Below are positions 46,684-59,390 of a stretch of 64,000 nt of DNA, piece after piece (position 1 is the first letter of the stretch; every line of letters starts with the position of its first letter). Source of the stretch: Ashinkailepas kermadecensis (lineage: Eukaryota; Arthropoda; Thecostraca; Neolepadidae); contig JAOTOM010003678.1 of the NCBI GenBank assembly GCA_034440615.1, forward strand, positions 112,371 to 176,370, read 5' to 3'. A model generated the notes under the pieces. The model had not been told where the DNA came from. It worked only from the letters and a program-made list of their open reading frames with translations, and made no database searches. Position numbers and translations under genes: made by a program.

Positions 46684-47899
46684 TTGCAAGATGGGTGTTG
46701 CATCATGGGCATGAAGGTCGAGGTGAAGCTGCATAAAGTATAAATAAATCGACGTGTGAGAAATGTATGACCTATGCAGAGCCGCGATAGGACTTTTTCC
46801 TCGTATTGGTTTGTTTGAAAAGATGACATCCATGGATCAACAACAGGTTTGATGAGGCATGATTGTGTGTGATTTATGTTTTTAGTCCTCTGTTGGTTCC
46901 AAAAATGGCGAATGTTCCGTCTCATTGATGATCTAATGGCTTCAAATTGTGGTAGAATTTCTGTGATGTGTGGTAACTGTAATGATTTTTTTCGCGAGAT
47001 GATCGGCTTTTTCGCTTCATGGGATGCCGCAGTGACTGGGCACCCACAGGAAACGGGCCTGGACGCCCATCAGATGCAGTATTCCAAGTGTTTCACAAAT
47101 GGAAATATGGCACTAAATCTAACGGGGTGCGGCCCCATAAAAACATGGGGCTCCTCTACTGAACCGATGAAATACAAAGCTTGGGTATAGTATGTAAACG
47201 TGAAAATCAGGCAAAGCCACACAACTTCAGACCGCTGCTACAAACCGTCTAGGCAAGGCAGGTGAAAATCCACAGGAGGAGCGGAAGGTTGTAGGGTACA
47301 GAATCGCCCCCCCCCTCCCTCCACCCGAATGGGAGTAGTGTTAAGTCAATGATCATGTTGGGGTATCATAGGTTAGGTAGGTTTATCATAGGTTCGGATT
47401 ATGCAAGGCTTTATTTCACTAGCGGTGCTCCGATATAAATTTGTATTAGATGCACCTGTCCTACGTCATCCGGTCTCATTTTAAGCAACCTTCAGTCTCT
47501 CACTGATATTGAGGAAGCTTTCCCTGCACCACATCCAGCGCAACCTAACGAAATTCAACCTGATATAACTAGATGTGAAGCCAGCTGAGCGGAAATAACC
47601 TCATATCGCCTTCTTGAACTCCATCTAACCAGATGCATCTTTCTCTAATCAGATCCAATTTCACCTCACCAAATCCAGCTTCCACTCTGATCAGATACCA
47701 ACTCCTCTCTGGACACGTCCGGCCTTCCACTTCACAATGTCAAATGGTGCCACCCGTTCGCTAGAGCAAAAGGCGGAGAGGGTCTGGGATTTGGATCAAT
47801 CCAAGACCACCCGGCTGGATCTGTGGTGGAAGCGGATGTGCCTGCCGCAGCCATCCGCTGCCTACCGGCGTCCGGACGTCGACGCGCCTTAACACCTCG
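46684..47899. other. No gene recognised
   Basis: Unique sequence; a C-rich run at 47306-47322 and AGGTTAGGTAGG at 47370-47381. A 104-codon plus frame (46876-47190) has no known domain. Confidence 0.45.
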
Positions 47900-48383
47900 G
47901 CTCGAGTCCGGACGGTCACAGCCCGAGGTCAGACGGTGCCAGCCGGATGTCAGACTGTCGCGGCTCGAGGTCAGACGGAAACAGCTCGAGGTCAGACGGT
48001 AACAGTTCGAGGTCAGACTGTTACGGCTCGAGGTCAGACGGTAACAGCTCGAGGTCAGACTGTCACAGCTCGAGGTCAGACGGTACCAGCCCGATGTCAG
48101 ACTGTCACAGCTCGAGGTCAGACGGTAACAGTTCGAGGTCAGATGGTAATAGCTCGGGGTCAGACGGTAACAGCTCGAGGTCAGACGGTAACAGTTCGAG
48201 GTCAGACTGTTACGGCTCGAGGTCAGACTGTCACAGCTCGAGGTCAGACGGTAACAGTTCGAGGTCAGACGGCAACAGCTCGAGGTCAGACGGTAACAAC
48301 TCGAGGTCAGACTGTCACAGCTCGAGGTCAGACCGTCACAGCTCGAGGTCAGACTGTCACGGCCCGAGGTCAGACGGCCGCCA
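47900..48383. repeat. 21-bp minisatellite, about 23 copies
   Basis: Unit CTCGAGGTCAGACGGTAACAG with AC(T/G)GT(T/C)AC variants. Each unit is seven codons, and several frames on both strands stay open through it. AGGTCA appears in each unit. Confidence 0.96.
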
Positions 48384-48880
48384 CAACTCGAGGCGCACCG
48401 GTGGAAGCTGGAGGCCAGCGGGACCGCCGCCAAGCCGGCGCGACGCGGCGCTAGGAACGGAGACGTCCGCGACGACGCGTTCGAGCGGGTTTGACGCGCG
48501 TTACGAGCGGCGGAATATGAGCTGTCCGCTCCGGCGACGGGCCGCGTCGGAGTGGTCGGGCCGTCGGGCCGCGGCGTTATTGGCCCGTCGACACGGCCAG
48601 CCGGCACGATGTGTGATTCATGCCGACTGCACCGCCGCCGGGCTGCTGATTTAGGCGATGTTCGCGGCCTCGGGCCCGCACGACGACGGGCGTCGTCCGA
48701 CGGGCGCGCGGCAGCACGCGCGAGACGAACGCGCCGCACGCGAGGCGGTCGGGCCGGCGGCGGACGTGGAGCTGGCGGCCCGCCAGCTCGGTGGGGCGAC
48801 GAAGTCTGGGCTCGGCTGTGTGGGCTGGTTGGCAGGCAGCACATTGCTGTCGCCGGCTGTGCTGCTGCCGCTCGTGGTGC
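48384..48880. other. GC-rich spacer between two arrays
   Basis: About 500 bp of very GC-rich sequence with few stops in any frame. Frames of 508 codons (minus) and 256 codons (plus) run through it in opposite directions, so openness alone is no evidence of coding. Confidence 0.5.
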
Positions 48881-49168
48881 ACACATTGCACACATTGCAC
48901 ACATTGTACACATTTTACACATTGTACACATTTTACACATTGTACACATTTTACACATTCTACACACTGTATACGTTGCACACATTGCACACATCGCACA
49001 CAATGCACACATTGCACACATTGCACACATTGCACACATCACACAAATTGCACACATTGCACAAATTGCACATACTGCACGAATTGCACGCGTTGCACAC
49101 ATTGCACATATTGCACACATTCCACACATTGCACACATTGCACACATTCCACACATTGCACACATTGA
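48881..49168. repeat. 9-bp minisatellite (CACATTGCA)n, ~32 copies
   Basis: Substitution variants (TACACATTT, TCGCACACA, TTCCACACA) but almost no indels, so 9-bp phase is kept over nearly 290 bp. It gives Cys/Met/Ala frames on minus and His/Ile or Thr/Leu frames on plus. Confidence 0.96.
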
Positions 49169-50475
49169 CCAACAGCCAACGGTAGTCATTGAGCAGCCGC
49201 ACCTTCGCTCCTTCGTGCACCGGGCTAGTTCGTCCACCTGCCGTCGCCGAGGTGGCACTCGTGCATCAAAATATTATCAATTCGATGAACTTCGGCTCAC
49301 CGTTCAGCTGCGAGCACCTTGAAGCGGCTGCCATTCGTGGGAGAAGCCAGCCGAAAAGTAATCTGCCTGATGGCTAGGAGTCCAGCATAGCTGACGGGAA
49401 GGGAAGCCGAGTGGCTCACCCCAGGGCTCGAGAAGTTCATTCAGTACGGAGGGAAGGAGAATTAAGCCATCTCAACCCTGGCAACAGGGGACGAAGAACA
49501 TCGAAGAAGGAGAGACAGGGAAGTCAGTGATATCGGCGTTGACATGAAGCCCATCTCTTCGTCACCATGGAAAGGAAAAGGTGTACATGCCGGCTCGAAC
49601 GAGCCAGCCCCGCACGTGTGTGACAAGCGAACGTGACATGTATGATCGCATGACATGACGTGATTGCAAGCCATGCAGCGTGTCGCCTGCCCCACTGGGC
49701 AAACACAGTGGAAGTAGGTGTCATTGCTTGCTATTTTCCGGACTGATTTGCGAAACAGGATTGAATTGCGCGTCGTATGGCGCAGGATCCATTTTGGATC
49801 GACCGATAGCGTATTGAACTACCAGCCTTCAAGGCGTAGTTTGCCGCCTAGAATCCGTCAAACACCGTATATTTTGTGATGCTATTCATGTATCCATGGT
49901 TGTTCATGTTGCATTGAGTTTTGGAGTGAACAGGAAGTGCGTGAATACAAATTAAGTTTCGTTGAGCACCACGTATATTTTGGAAACTTAGCGCAAGGTT
50001 GGCTTCTAGCGATGATGGACAGAACATTACCTCTACAAATCACCACCAAACGAAAAGGCCACTTTAGTTTTTGAGAAGACTTGAGACAATCCGGCAGTGA
50101 TGCTTTTGAGGTGATATCGACCCTAGACTCACATTGAGTCGTTGTTGATGCCAGGCCCAAAGATGTGATGCCAGGGTCAGTTCTCTGTGCGGGATTTATG
50201 TTTTCCCAGAAAACCTACGAAAACCTAAATAATTCCCAGACCGATCAATTCACGTCGGAACGAAGTTCTACAGAACGGTTTCTGTCAGTACGCTGTCCGA
50301 TTAGTCTGGAATGATCTGTACCTATAATTTGATGATCTCACACAAAAAGCATCTTACTCCGCAACCTGAGAGTTGCATCGCTAGTCCGCTTAGTTCCAGA
50401 GATCTGAGGGGAGGGGTGGAATATTAGGGACATTGCTACTTATGAACAGAGGCATCCCACTGTACCTGTGAAGCC
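49169..50475. other. No gene recognised
   Basis: Unique sequence. Nothing recognised. Confidence 0.45.
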
Positions 50476-51165
50476 ATGCATCAGATCACTGCGCGGCCCA
50501 CAACAGCACTGCCACTGGCCCGACAGTGTGCCACACCAAGACGGGAGCCGGCCATACCAGACAGGTGCCACATTGGATCACTGCGCGGCCCACAGCGGCA
50601 CTGCCACTGGCCCGGCAGTGTGCCACACCAAGCCGGGAGCGGGCCATACCAGACAGGTGCCACATTGGATCACTGCGCGGCCCACAACAGCACTGCCACT
50701 GATACAACCGTGTGCCACACCAAGCTGGGAGCCGGCCACACCAAGCTGGGGAGCCGGCCATACCAGACAGGTGCCACATTGGATCACTGCGCGGCCCACA
50801 GCGGCACTGCCACTGGCCCGGCAGTGTGCCACACCAAGCCGGGAGCCGGCCATACCAGACAGGTGCCACATTGGATCACTGCGCGGCCCACAGCAGCACT
50901 GCCACTGATACAACCGTGTGCCACACCAGCGAGCCGGCCACACCAAGCCGGGAGCCGGCCATACCAGACAGGTGCCACATTGGATCACTGCGCGGCCCAC
51001 AGCAGCACTGCCACTGGCCCGGCAGTGTGCCACACCAAGCCGGGAGCCGGCCATACCAGACAGGCGCCACATTGGATCACTGCGCGGCCCACAGCGGCAC
51101 TGCCACTGATACAACCTCGTGCCACACCAAGCTGGGGAGCCGGCCATACCGGATGGGTGCCACAC
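50476..51165. repeat. 92-bp minisatellite, 7 copies
   Basis: The unit carries GGATCACTGCGCGGCCCACA. Spacing is 92 bp except where an extra CACACCAAGC(T/C)GGGGAGCCGGC-like piece is duplicated (steps of 114 and 109). Two kinds of unit alternate, one with GGCCCGGCAGTG and one with GATACAACCGTG. Confidence 0.95.
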
Positions 51166-53170
51166 TGGGAACGCATTGCCGTTTTCCTCACACACATTTG
51201 TTTAGGTATACCACCTTTTAATCGTGTGTGAACACGCAAAGCACTGAGGCGAAAGCTCTTAAAATGCGTTTTCATGATTATTGCAGATGACAGCTGAAAT
51301 AAATCCTCGGAGCTTTTCCAAAATTGGCACAAATTGTGGCTGGACACAGGTACTTCGTCACTCCCCAACAAAGTATTCCGCCTCCCCCTCCCGCCGATGG
51401 TCGTGTGGACCCTCCTCTGGATCACAGGTCCCCACGGGAAACTACTGAAAAGCGAATACTTCGTCACTGCCGTCGCAGACGACCTATCCAGTCCGAGCCA
51501 TTTGTTCTGCGAGGATGCCGTGTAAGTGACACACGGTCGGCAGTCACGGCATGGGTCGGCCTGTTCATCAAGACCTGTCAGATAGATCCGGTGCCGACCG
51601 ACAGCCAGATTTAATGGCTCGGCCAGCGCCGCGGCAACACCAGAACTTCTGGCGGAAAGAAGCGCAGCAAAACAGGCTGCGAAGCAGACTTGGCCATCGA
51701 GTCGGAGAGAACGAGTCGAAGCATGTGCCAGCTGGCTGGAGCGAAGACCGGCGCCACCACATCGCTCAGCACGGGCCTGAAGTCTACGTGTGCGGCCGAA
51801 GGGCTTACTTTCAGCCGGCACATTGAAGAACAATAGCTGGGTCTCATCCCGCCGGGGACTTCATCATTCGTGAGGCCAACGGACGTCCGCACCACGCTCT
51901 GATGAGCCCTACTCTGAGCGACAAGCAATGGGCCGCCCGACAGGCGGTGGCAGCAGGCCTGTCAAGCGCAGGCGTGGCTGGTGTGTGGTGTGGCTTCGTC
52001 GTGGAAAATGTTCGGGCTCGACCGACGCGATGGGGGCGACTGCGCGACGGGGTCACGACACTAGGTCATGATCGCACTCCTACAAGGTGCGGAACGTCTA
52101 TTCGTGCAAGTGTATGATAGACATGTGTGTATGTGTTGTCAAAAATCTAGCACACCTGAAGTTCCAACTGAAGGCGCGATTATAATCTCAGTCAGCTAGG
52201 ACAGCTGGCAGAGTTATATAGCTGGTGCCAATGCTGGATGCTGTTCGGACGAGTGCCGTTTCGTTGTAAACAAGAACAGTGATATCGTCTGATGCCACAG
52301 GACTGCATAGAAGATGATGTCATTGTCTTATATTCCGTTCTGGGATGCTCCGGTGACGTCCCCAAATGGCACAGTTGGGGTTGCATCGGAACAAGTATTC
52401 ACTGGACAAGTGAGTTGAACGAACCCACCACATAAATTAGCATTCGAGAACCTAACAAACGACCACGGTATGCAGTTTGCGCAGGCCTTGTTTTGTTCTC
52501 CGAGGCGGTGGGCCTGCAAGAGGAACCAAGTTGTGCACATGAAGGCCGCTCGTATATTCATCGCTATGAAAACGCGGATTTGTATTTCTTGATAGTGCAA
52601 TACAGAATGGAAGACCAATGAACTTACCTTATTGTTGCTAAGGTTATCTGAGGTACAATTTGATTTTCGTGCATCTTGAAGCTTACATGAGCTGATGACT
52701 GTCTTCGGCAGGCAAATCGCGCTGATATAACTTCAGCTGGTCTGGAAATGACAGTTTGCCAATCGTTTAAGCTTTAAGACAAATAATTTTGCCATATTTA
52801 GTTGAGATGTTATATGCCATGTTACGTTTTGCTATAATTTTGGTTTCTTATGATTTTTCAGAACTTATCTTGCCTGCTGAAACAAATCAATTCAAGTGAA
52901 ATATACTTGAGAACGAAAAAAGATCACATGGTCCCTAGTTCGAGTTTTGCATAGTATATGTACGCACACCCCTCTCCCCGCGTTGAGTCGCCTGGGTCGC
53001 GAAATCTAGTGCTTGCATTAACTGTTGATGTTTTCAAGGTACCAGTAGTAGCCACGGAATAACCTTCGTTGGGTGTCATGCAACTTGTGAGATTGCCCTT
53101 CTTGCATGAGTAATTCAATATGCAGACTAATGTTAGCATATAATCTCAACAGGTTCTACCTACCTACCTA
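51166..53170. other. No gene recognised
   Basis: Unique sequence. Short open stretches end at good donor-like sites (51522, GTAAGT; 52408, GTGAGT), but no protein family supports exons. CTACCTACCTACC precedes the (TA)n at the PLE boundary. Confidence 0.4.
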
Positions 53171-53187
53171 TTATATATATATATATG
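53171..53187. repeat. (TA)n at left PLE boundary
   Basis: Short AT run abutting the inverted PLE copy. A matching but much longer run abuts the other end of the PLE complex at 57599. Confidence 0.85.
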
Positions 53188-53188
53188 C

Positions 53189-54290
53189 ACGCACTGTTAG
53201 TTGAACACGACAGCTTGTTCAGCATTGATTACCTTTTTTATGTTTTCGATATGTCGCACATTCGCTTTCACTTGAGGGTCGAGCTGATGGACTATTTCGC
53301 CGAATGAGATCATCAAAATTGTCAGTTATGATTTCCATCTATATTTAAACACTACGTTTCGATCAGCATAGATCATCATCATGGCTACATTATAGGTGAC
53401 ATGGCTAGATGAGGTCAAAGTTATGACAAGTAAAACAAGTGGGCAAGTGCAAAAAAACATTTCACGGGATAAAAATCATTCAAGCATTCACATGGGCAAT
53501 TTCAGCGTCAAGTCCAGGAATCCGATTAGAAGCAACAGTACACGCACGTACTCAGAAAAAGGCACGCGTTGCACTTCACTCATACTGTATCGTAAAGACC
53601 TAGTGCAGAGGTCATCTTGCACTGTATGTGTATTACCGGCAAGGCATCCTTGATGAGAACAGCCTCATGTACCGGCAAGCGTCTTCTATCAGAACATCCT
53701 ACAAGAATATCTGTATTAGAGACTAGGTTATCACGTGTGATGGAGGCCTTGTGTTTGTCCCTATAGTGTTCTTTGGGCCCACCACTCTGTAAGTGCATGG
53801 TGAGCCTTCTACTGAGCGTCGTTGTAGTATGGTCAATGTCGCATACTGGACGGGTTGCGCAGTCCCCGTGTGGGCAAGTCAATTTGTATACTACATTGAC
53901 CTGCTTTAACGGCTCAGTTTCACGCTGGGGGCTATTCCTCATGATCAATGATGACGTTTTTGGACTTTAATAATAAATCGTAGTGATACTTTCTCACCAA
54001 CTACTTTAGGTCTACAACTGCTTAGAACAATTTTCTTTATGGCACGCTCATCATGTTTCCAAGCAGAAGTCATGATGTTTTGATACAAAATGTTGATGTT
54101 TATATTTTTAGCATGGCTATAGTCTTGTTTTTGCAGATATTTGGTTATGATATCCTTACATGTGGCATCAAAGTCTCTGTTACTATATCCATTGTTAACA
54201 AGAAGCTGGCGGACTCTCTGTAGCTCCTGGTCAAGGAGTTCCCAGGAAGAGCAGTTCTTTACTGCCCTACCGACGTATGCCCGAATGACA
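53189..54290 (-). mobile_element. PLE, inverted 5'-truncated copy
   Basis: Minus-strand copy containing the C-terminal part of the PLE polyprotein and the pseudo-LTR. From 54290 downward it reads YVGRAVKNCSSWELLDQELQ, the linker, the GIY-YIG region (NVVYKLTCPHGDC, TTTTLSRRLTMHL), a stop, the 3' region, and then the start of a new ORF ([17 protein letters not shown]). It ends after CGTGTTCAAC near the (TA)n at 53187. At 54290/54291 it meets the direct copy head to head. It is several percent different from the direct copy and lacks some of its stops (for example Gln at the position of the stop at 56622-56624). Confidence 0.9.
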
Positions 54291-54677
54291 CTATGGGGAC
54301 AAACACAAGGCCTCCATCACACGTGATAACCTAGTCTCTAATACAGAGATTCTTGTAAGATGTTCTGATAGAAGACGCTTGCCGGTACATGAGGCTGTTC
54401 TCATCAAGGATGCCTTGCCGGTAATAAACATACAGTGCAAGATGACCTCTGCACTGGCTCTTTACGATACAGTATGAGTGAAGTGTAACGCGTGCCTTTT
54501 TCTGAGTACGTGCGTGTACTGTTGCTTCTAATCGGATTCCTGGACTTGACGCTGAAATTGCCCATGTGAATGCTTGGATGATTTTTATCCCGTGACATGC
54601 TTTTTTGCACTTGCCCACTTGTTTTACTTGTCATAACTTTGACCCCATCTAGCCATGTCACCTATAATGTAGCCATG

Positions 54678-54729
54678 ATGGTAATCTATGCTGATCGAAA
54701 CGTTGTATTTAAATATAGATGGAAACCAT
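54678..54729 (+). ncRNA. Hammerhead-like hairpin in PLE pseudo-LTR
   Basis: ATGGT-A-ATCTAT (54678-54689) pairs with ATAGAT (54715-54720) and ACCAT (54725-54729). Between the arms lies CTGATCGAAACGTTGTA. CTGAT, CGAAAC and GAAAC-nnn-GTA resemble the conserved core and tiny stem III of the type I hammerhead ribozymes known from PLEs, but the GA and stem II normally between CTGAT and CGAAAC are absent. The core recurs in the right pseudo-LTR (57389-57405) and the inverted copy (about 53350-53370). Activity is doubtful. Confidence 0.35.
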
Positions 54730-54743
54730 AACTGACAATTTTG

Positions 54744-57173
54744 ATGATCTCATTCGGTGAAATAGTCCATCAGCTCGACTCTCAAGTGAAAGCGAACGTG
54801 CGACATATCGAAAACATACAAACAAAAACTAATCAATGCTGAACAAGCTGTCGTGTTCAACCAACAGCGCCTGTATGAAAATCTGCTCCCAAGATACACA
54901 GAATTTAGACTACATGATAGAGCAGTGCAGCAGAAGGATTTCACTGCTGCATTCAGACGGAGACTGATCAGTGAACAGCTCACCAAGAAAGAAGAGACAG
55001 TCAAAAGTCTCAAGACAGAACTAAACTCAGCAAATGAAAAATACAAGAACTGTCGTGTTCCCGATGGGCTGAGGAAACAAGTAGATGAAGCTTTGATTTC
55101 TTTAGTTGGGGATCACGCTGAGTTAACCAAGGCGCGAACATTAAAGAAACTTACGAGTCTCTACAGTGGTACTTTAGCTGTACCAGAGGGACGAGTGTGT
55201 TTTTTAAGCTTGTCAGACAATGAACTAACTGAAGCCCAAATATAAGTTCTCTACCTTGGTTTAAACTGCCACATATACACTAAGTATGACCAGAATAAGA
55301 AGAAGGCAGAGATCGCCCTTCTTTATGATGATATTTGCAAACTTGAAAAAGAAGGCAGAATTGATGTTGAGCCAGACGTCAAAGCCCTGTTGCAGGTGGA
55401 AGCTGGTAGAGAAAGGCACACAGGAAACAAAAGCATTTTGACCAGAAAACTACGGGAAGCGGCCGCTAGTCTGAAGAACAACGATGATATAGTTATCAGG
55501 CGGGCTGACAAAGCAGCCGACTATGTTATCCTCAACAAGCGAGACTACATAGACAAAGTTCGGTCCATGCTCGGCGATGAGACAAAATTACGTCGAATAA
55601 CGCGAAACCCAACCGAGTCCCTGAAGAAACGACTAAATAACTTGATAGATGTAGCCAATGCTGATGTGGGAGGAGCACATTTCCAGAAAGTTACAGGTGA
55701 GTTCCACTCTGGATATCTATACGGTAGCGTAAAAACGCACAAGGAAGGAAACCCGCTCAGACCTATAATATCGCAGATCCCGACCCCCACATACAGGATT
55801 GCAAAACGATTGAATGCCCTACTCGCACCGTATATACCAACGACGTTCGCACTCAGCTCTAGCCAGGAGTTCATTGACATTCTGAAATCCACTAAACCCA
55901 AGGGATTATTGCATCTCTGAACGTCCAAAGCTTGCTCACCAATGTACCAGTTGAACGAACAATCCAGATCATCCTCCAATACGTCTATCATCAGAAAGAG
56001 AAACTTCCTCTAAAGCTGCCAGCCAACGTTTTGGAGCAAATGCTTAGACTTTGTAAGATGGAAGCACCATTCCGATGCCCTGAGGGCAAACTTTATCGCC
56101 AGGTAGAAGGTGTAGCAATGGGGTCACCGTTGGGTGTTCTTTTTGCACAGGCTTACATGTCACATGTAGAGCTGGAGATGCTTGGCGATGCGAATCTGAA
56201 ACCTAACTTATATTGCCGATAAATCGATGATATATTCTTGGATGTGGAGAGTGAAGAAGTCCTTGAGACTATCAGACTCAGGCTAGAGGAGATATCTGGT
56301 CTGAAATTCACAAAAGAACTTAGTGTTCAAGCCAAGCTGCCTTTCATTGACGTTATAGTACAATCCGCAGGTAACCATTTCGTCACAGATGTTTACAGGA
56401 AGCCGACGGATACCGGCTGTTGCATGAATGCGGCCAGTGAGTGCCCAGACCGCTATAAAAAAGGTATAATTCTGGCATACGTCGGTAGGGCAGTAAAGAA
56501 CTGCACTTCCTGGGAACTCCTTGACCAGGAGCTACAGAGAGTCCGCCAGCTTCTTGTTAACAATGGATATAGTAACAGAGACTTTGATGCCATATGTAAG
56601 GATATCATAACCAAATATCTGTGAAAACAAGACGATAGCCATGCTAAAAATATAAACATCAAGATTTTGTATCAAAACATCATGACTTCTGCCTGGAAAC
56701 ATGATGAGCGTGCCATAAAGAAAATTGTTCTAAGCAGTTGTAGACCTAAAGTAGTTAGTGAGAAAGTATCACACGATGTATTATCTAAGTCCAAAAACGT
56801 CATCATTGATCATGAGGAATAACCCCCAGCGTGAAACTGAGCCGTTAAAGCAGGCCAATGTAGTATACAAATTTACTTGCCCACACGGGGACTGCGCAAT
56901 CCGTCCAGTATGCTACATTGACCATACTACAACGACGCTCAGTAGAAGGCTCACCATGCACTTACAGAGTGGTGGGCCCAAAGAACACTATAGGGACAAA
57001 CACAAGGCCTCCATCACACGTGATAACCTAGTCTCTAATACAGAGATTCTTGTAAGATGTTCTGATAGAAGACGCTTGCCGGTACATGAGGCTGTTCTCA
57101 TCAAGGATGCCTTGCAGGTAATAAACATACAGTGCAAGATGACCTCTGCACTAGCTCTTTACGATACAGTATG
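54744..57173 (+). pseudogene. PLE reverse transcriptase/GIY-YIG polyprotein, dead
   Basis: Likely start ATG at 54744 (MISFGEIVHQLDSQV). In order: N-terminal region, the PLE signature GSVKTHKEGNPLRPI at 55723-55767, motif A read as SLNVQSLLTNVPV near 55916-55954, QVEGVAMGSPLG at about 56100-56135, IDDIF at 56223-56237, YRKPTDTG near 56395, and GIY-YIG region VVYKFTCPHGDC..YIDHTTTTLSRRL at 56858-56953, ending at the stop 57172. Defects: a one-base slip near 54830, stop at about 55243, a slip near 55905, motif A Asp replaced by Asn, a stop replacing the Tyr of YIDD (56220-56222), a stop at 56622-56624, and a slip at an A5 run near 56795. Gly of the usual YIGHT is Asp. The neighbouring inverted copy shares the last slip. 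Confidence 0.9.
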
Positions 57174-57594
57174 AGTGAAGTGTAACGCGTGCCTTTTTCT
57201 GAGTACGTGCGTGTACTGTTGCTTCTAATCGGATTTGTGAACTTGACGCTGAAAGTGTCCATGTGAATGCTTGAATGATTTTATTCCGTGAAATGTTTTT
57301 TTTGCACTTGCCCACTTGTTTTACTGGCTCATAACTTTGACCCCATCTAGCCATGTCACCTATAATGTAGCCATGATGATGATATATGCTGATCGAAACG
57401 TTGTATTTAAATATAGATGGAAACCATAACTGACAATTTTGATGATCTCATTCGGTGAAATAGTCCATTAGCTCGACTCAAGTGAAAGCGAATGTGCGAC
57501 ATATCGAAAACATACAAAAAAGCTAATCAATGCTGAACAAGCTGTCGTGTTCAACCAACAGTGCCTGTATGAAAATCTGCTCCCAAGATACACA

Positions 57595-58657
<1,063 letters not shown>

Positions 58658-58757
58658 AGAAGTTCATTCAGTGGTAGCCGCCACAGGGTCATAAGGTCTC
58701 CCTGCTCAGAAGCTCATTCAGAGGTAGTCGTCACAGCGTCATAAGTTCTCGCTTCAC
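58658..58757. repeat. 50-bp tandem duplication, diverged
   Basis: AGAAG(T/C)TCATTCAG(T/A)GGTAG at 58658 and 58708, with several substitutions between copies. Confidence 0.88.
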
Positions 58758-59017
58758 ATAATCCCGTACTGTTTGTTCACGATCTCATTATCTTATAGCC
58801 AACCAAATTATAGCCATGGATGGAGTTGCATGCGCTTTAACCTCGTTAAATGCTACTTTAGCCGGCCTCCCTCACAAGCACGATTATCCAATCGATCTAC
58901 ACGCCTCAGCCCCCCCCATGCCGCAAGCCTCAAAAGTATGCATGCTCCGGCACTTTAATAACCTCACAGGGTGTCAGCCATGATTACGAGGGATGCCAAA
59001 GGCTGCCTACCTTTGTG

Positions 59018-59089
59018 TCGACGGCGTGTTTACACCAGCGCGCTGCTGTAAACACGCCGTCGATGCTGCCACTGCAGAGGCAGCATCGA
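59018..59089. repeat. Two adjoining perfect hairpins
   Basis: TCGACGGCGTGTTTAC (59018-59033) is perfectly complementary to GTAAACACGCCGTCGA (59048-59063), loop 14. TCGATGCTGCC (59060-59070) is perfectly complementary to GGCAGCATCGA (59079-59089), loop 8. The two share TCGA. No transposon end or gene for which it could be a terminator was found nearby. Confidence 0.9.
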
Positions 59090-59207
59090 TGGCCGACAGA
59101 TCGCCTTGCGTGCTGCAGCACGTGTCCCTCCCCCCCTCCTCCCCCATGCGGGGCCCGTCTCATCTGCATCAGCATGTGGCGACCTTGTGCCGGCGGTCGC
59201 TTTGTGC

Positions 59208-59390
59208 GCCGACGAGCGAAGCGAGCCACTGGCCGACCCCAGACCCCCGAATTGTCCTCAGCGCTGATCAGACTTTATAGCCGTGGACCGTATTGTGTAC
59301 GGCCGAGCGAGGCGAGCCACTGGCCGACCCCAGACCCCCGAATTGTCCTCAGCGCTGATCAGGCTTTATGGCCGTGCACCGCATTGTTGT
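59208..59390. repeat. 91-bp tandem duplication
   Basis: GCGAGCCACTGGCCGACCCC at 59221 and 59312, with close similarity over the full unit through CGCTGATCAG(A/G)CTTTAT. Confidence 0.95.

Larger units (their letters stand above)
54291..57598 (+). mobile_element. Penelope-like element, full-length with pseudo-LTRs
   Basis: Direct copy with repeats of about 612 bp at both ends: 54291-54904 and 56988-57598. Each runs from the middle of the GIY-YIG region through the 3' region to the first codons of the polyprotein. This tandem-truncated layout and the inverted neighbour are characteristic of Penelope-like elements, which encode reverse transcriptase joined to a GIY-YIG endonuclease and transpose without true LTRs. 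The right end passes directly into (TA)n at 57599. Confidence 0.92.

Noticed and set aside
52270..52415. Short open stretch ending at a GTGAGT donor-like site, and a similar one ending at 51522
   Set aside because: No protein family match, no convincing acceptor with polypyrimidine tract, and several frames are open.
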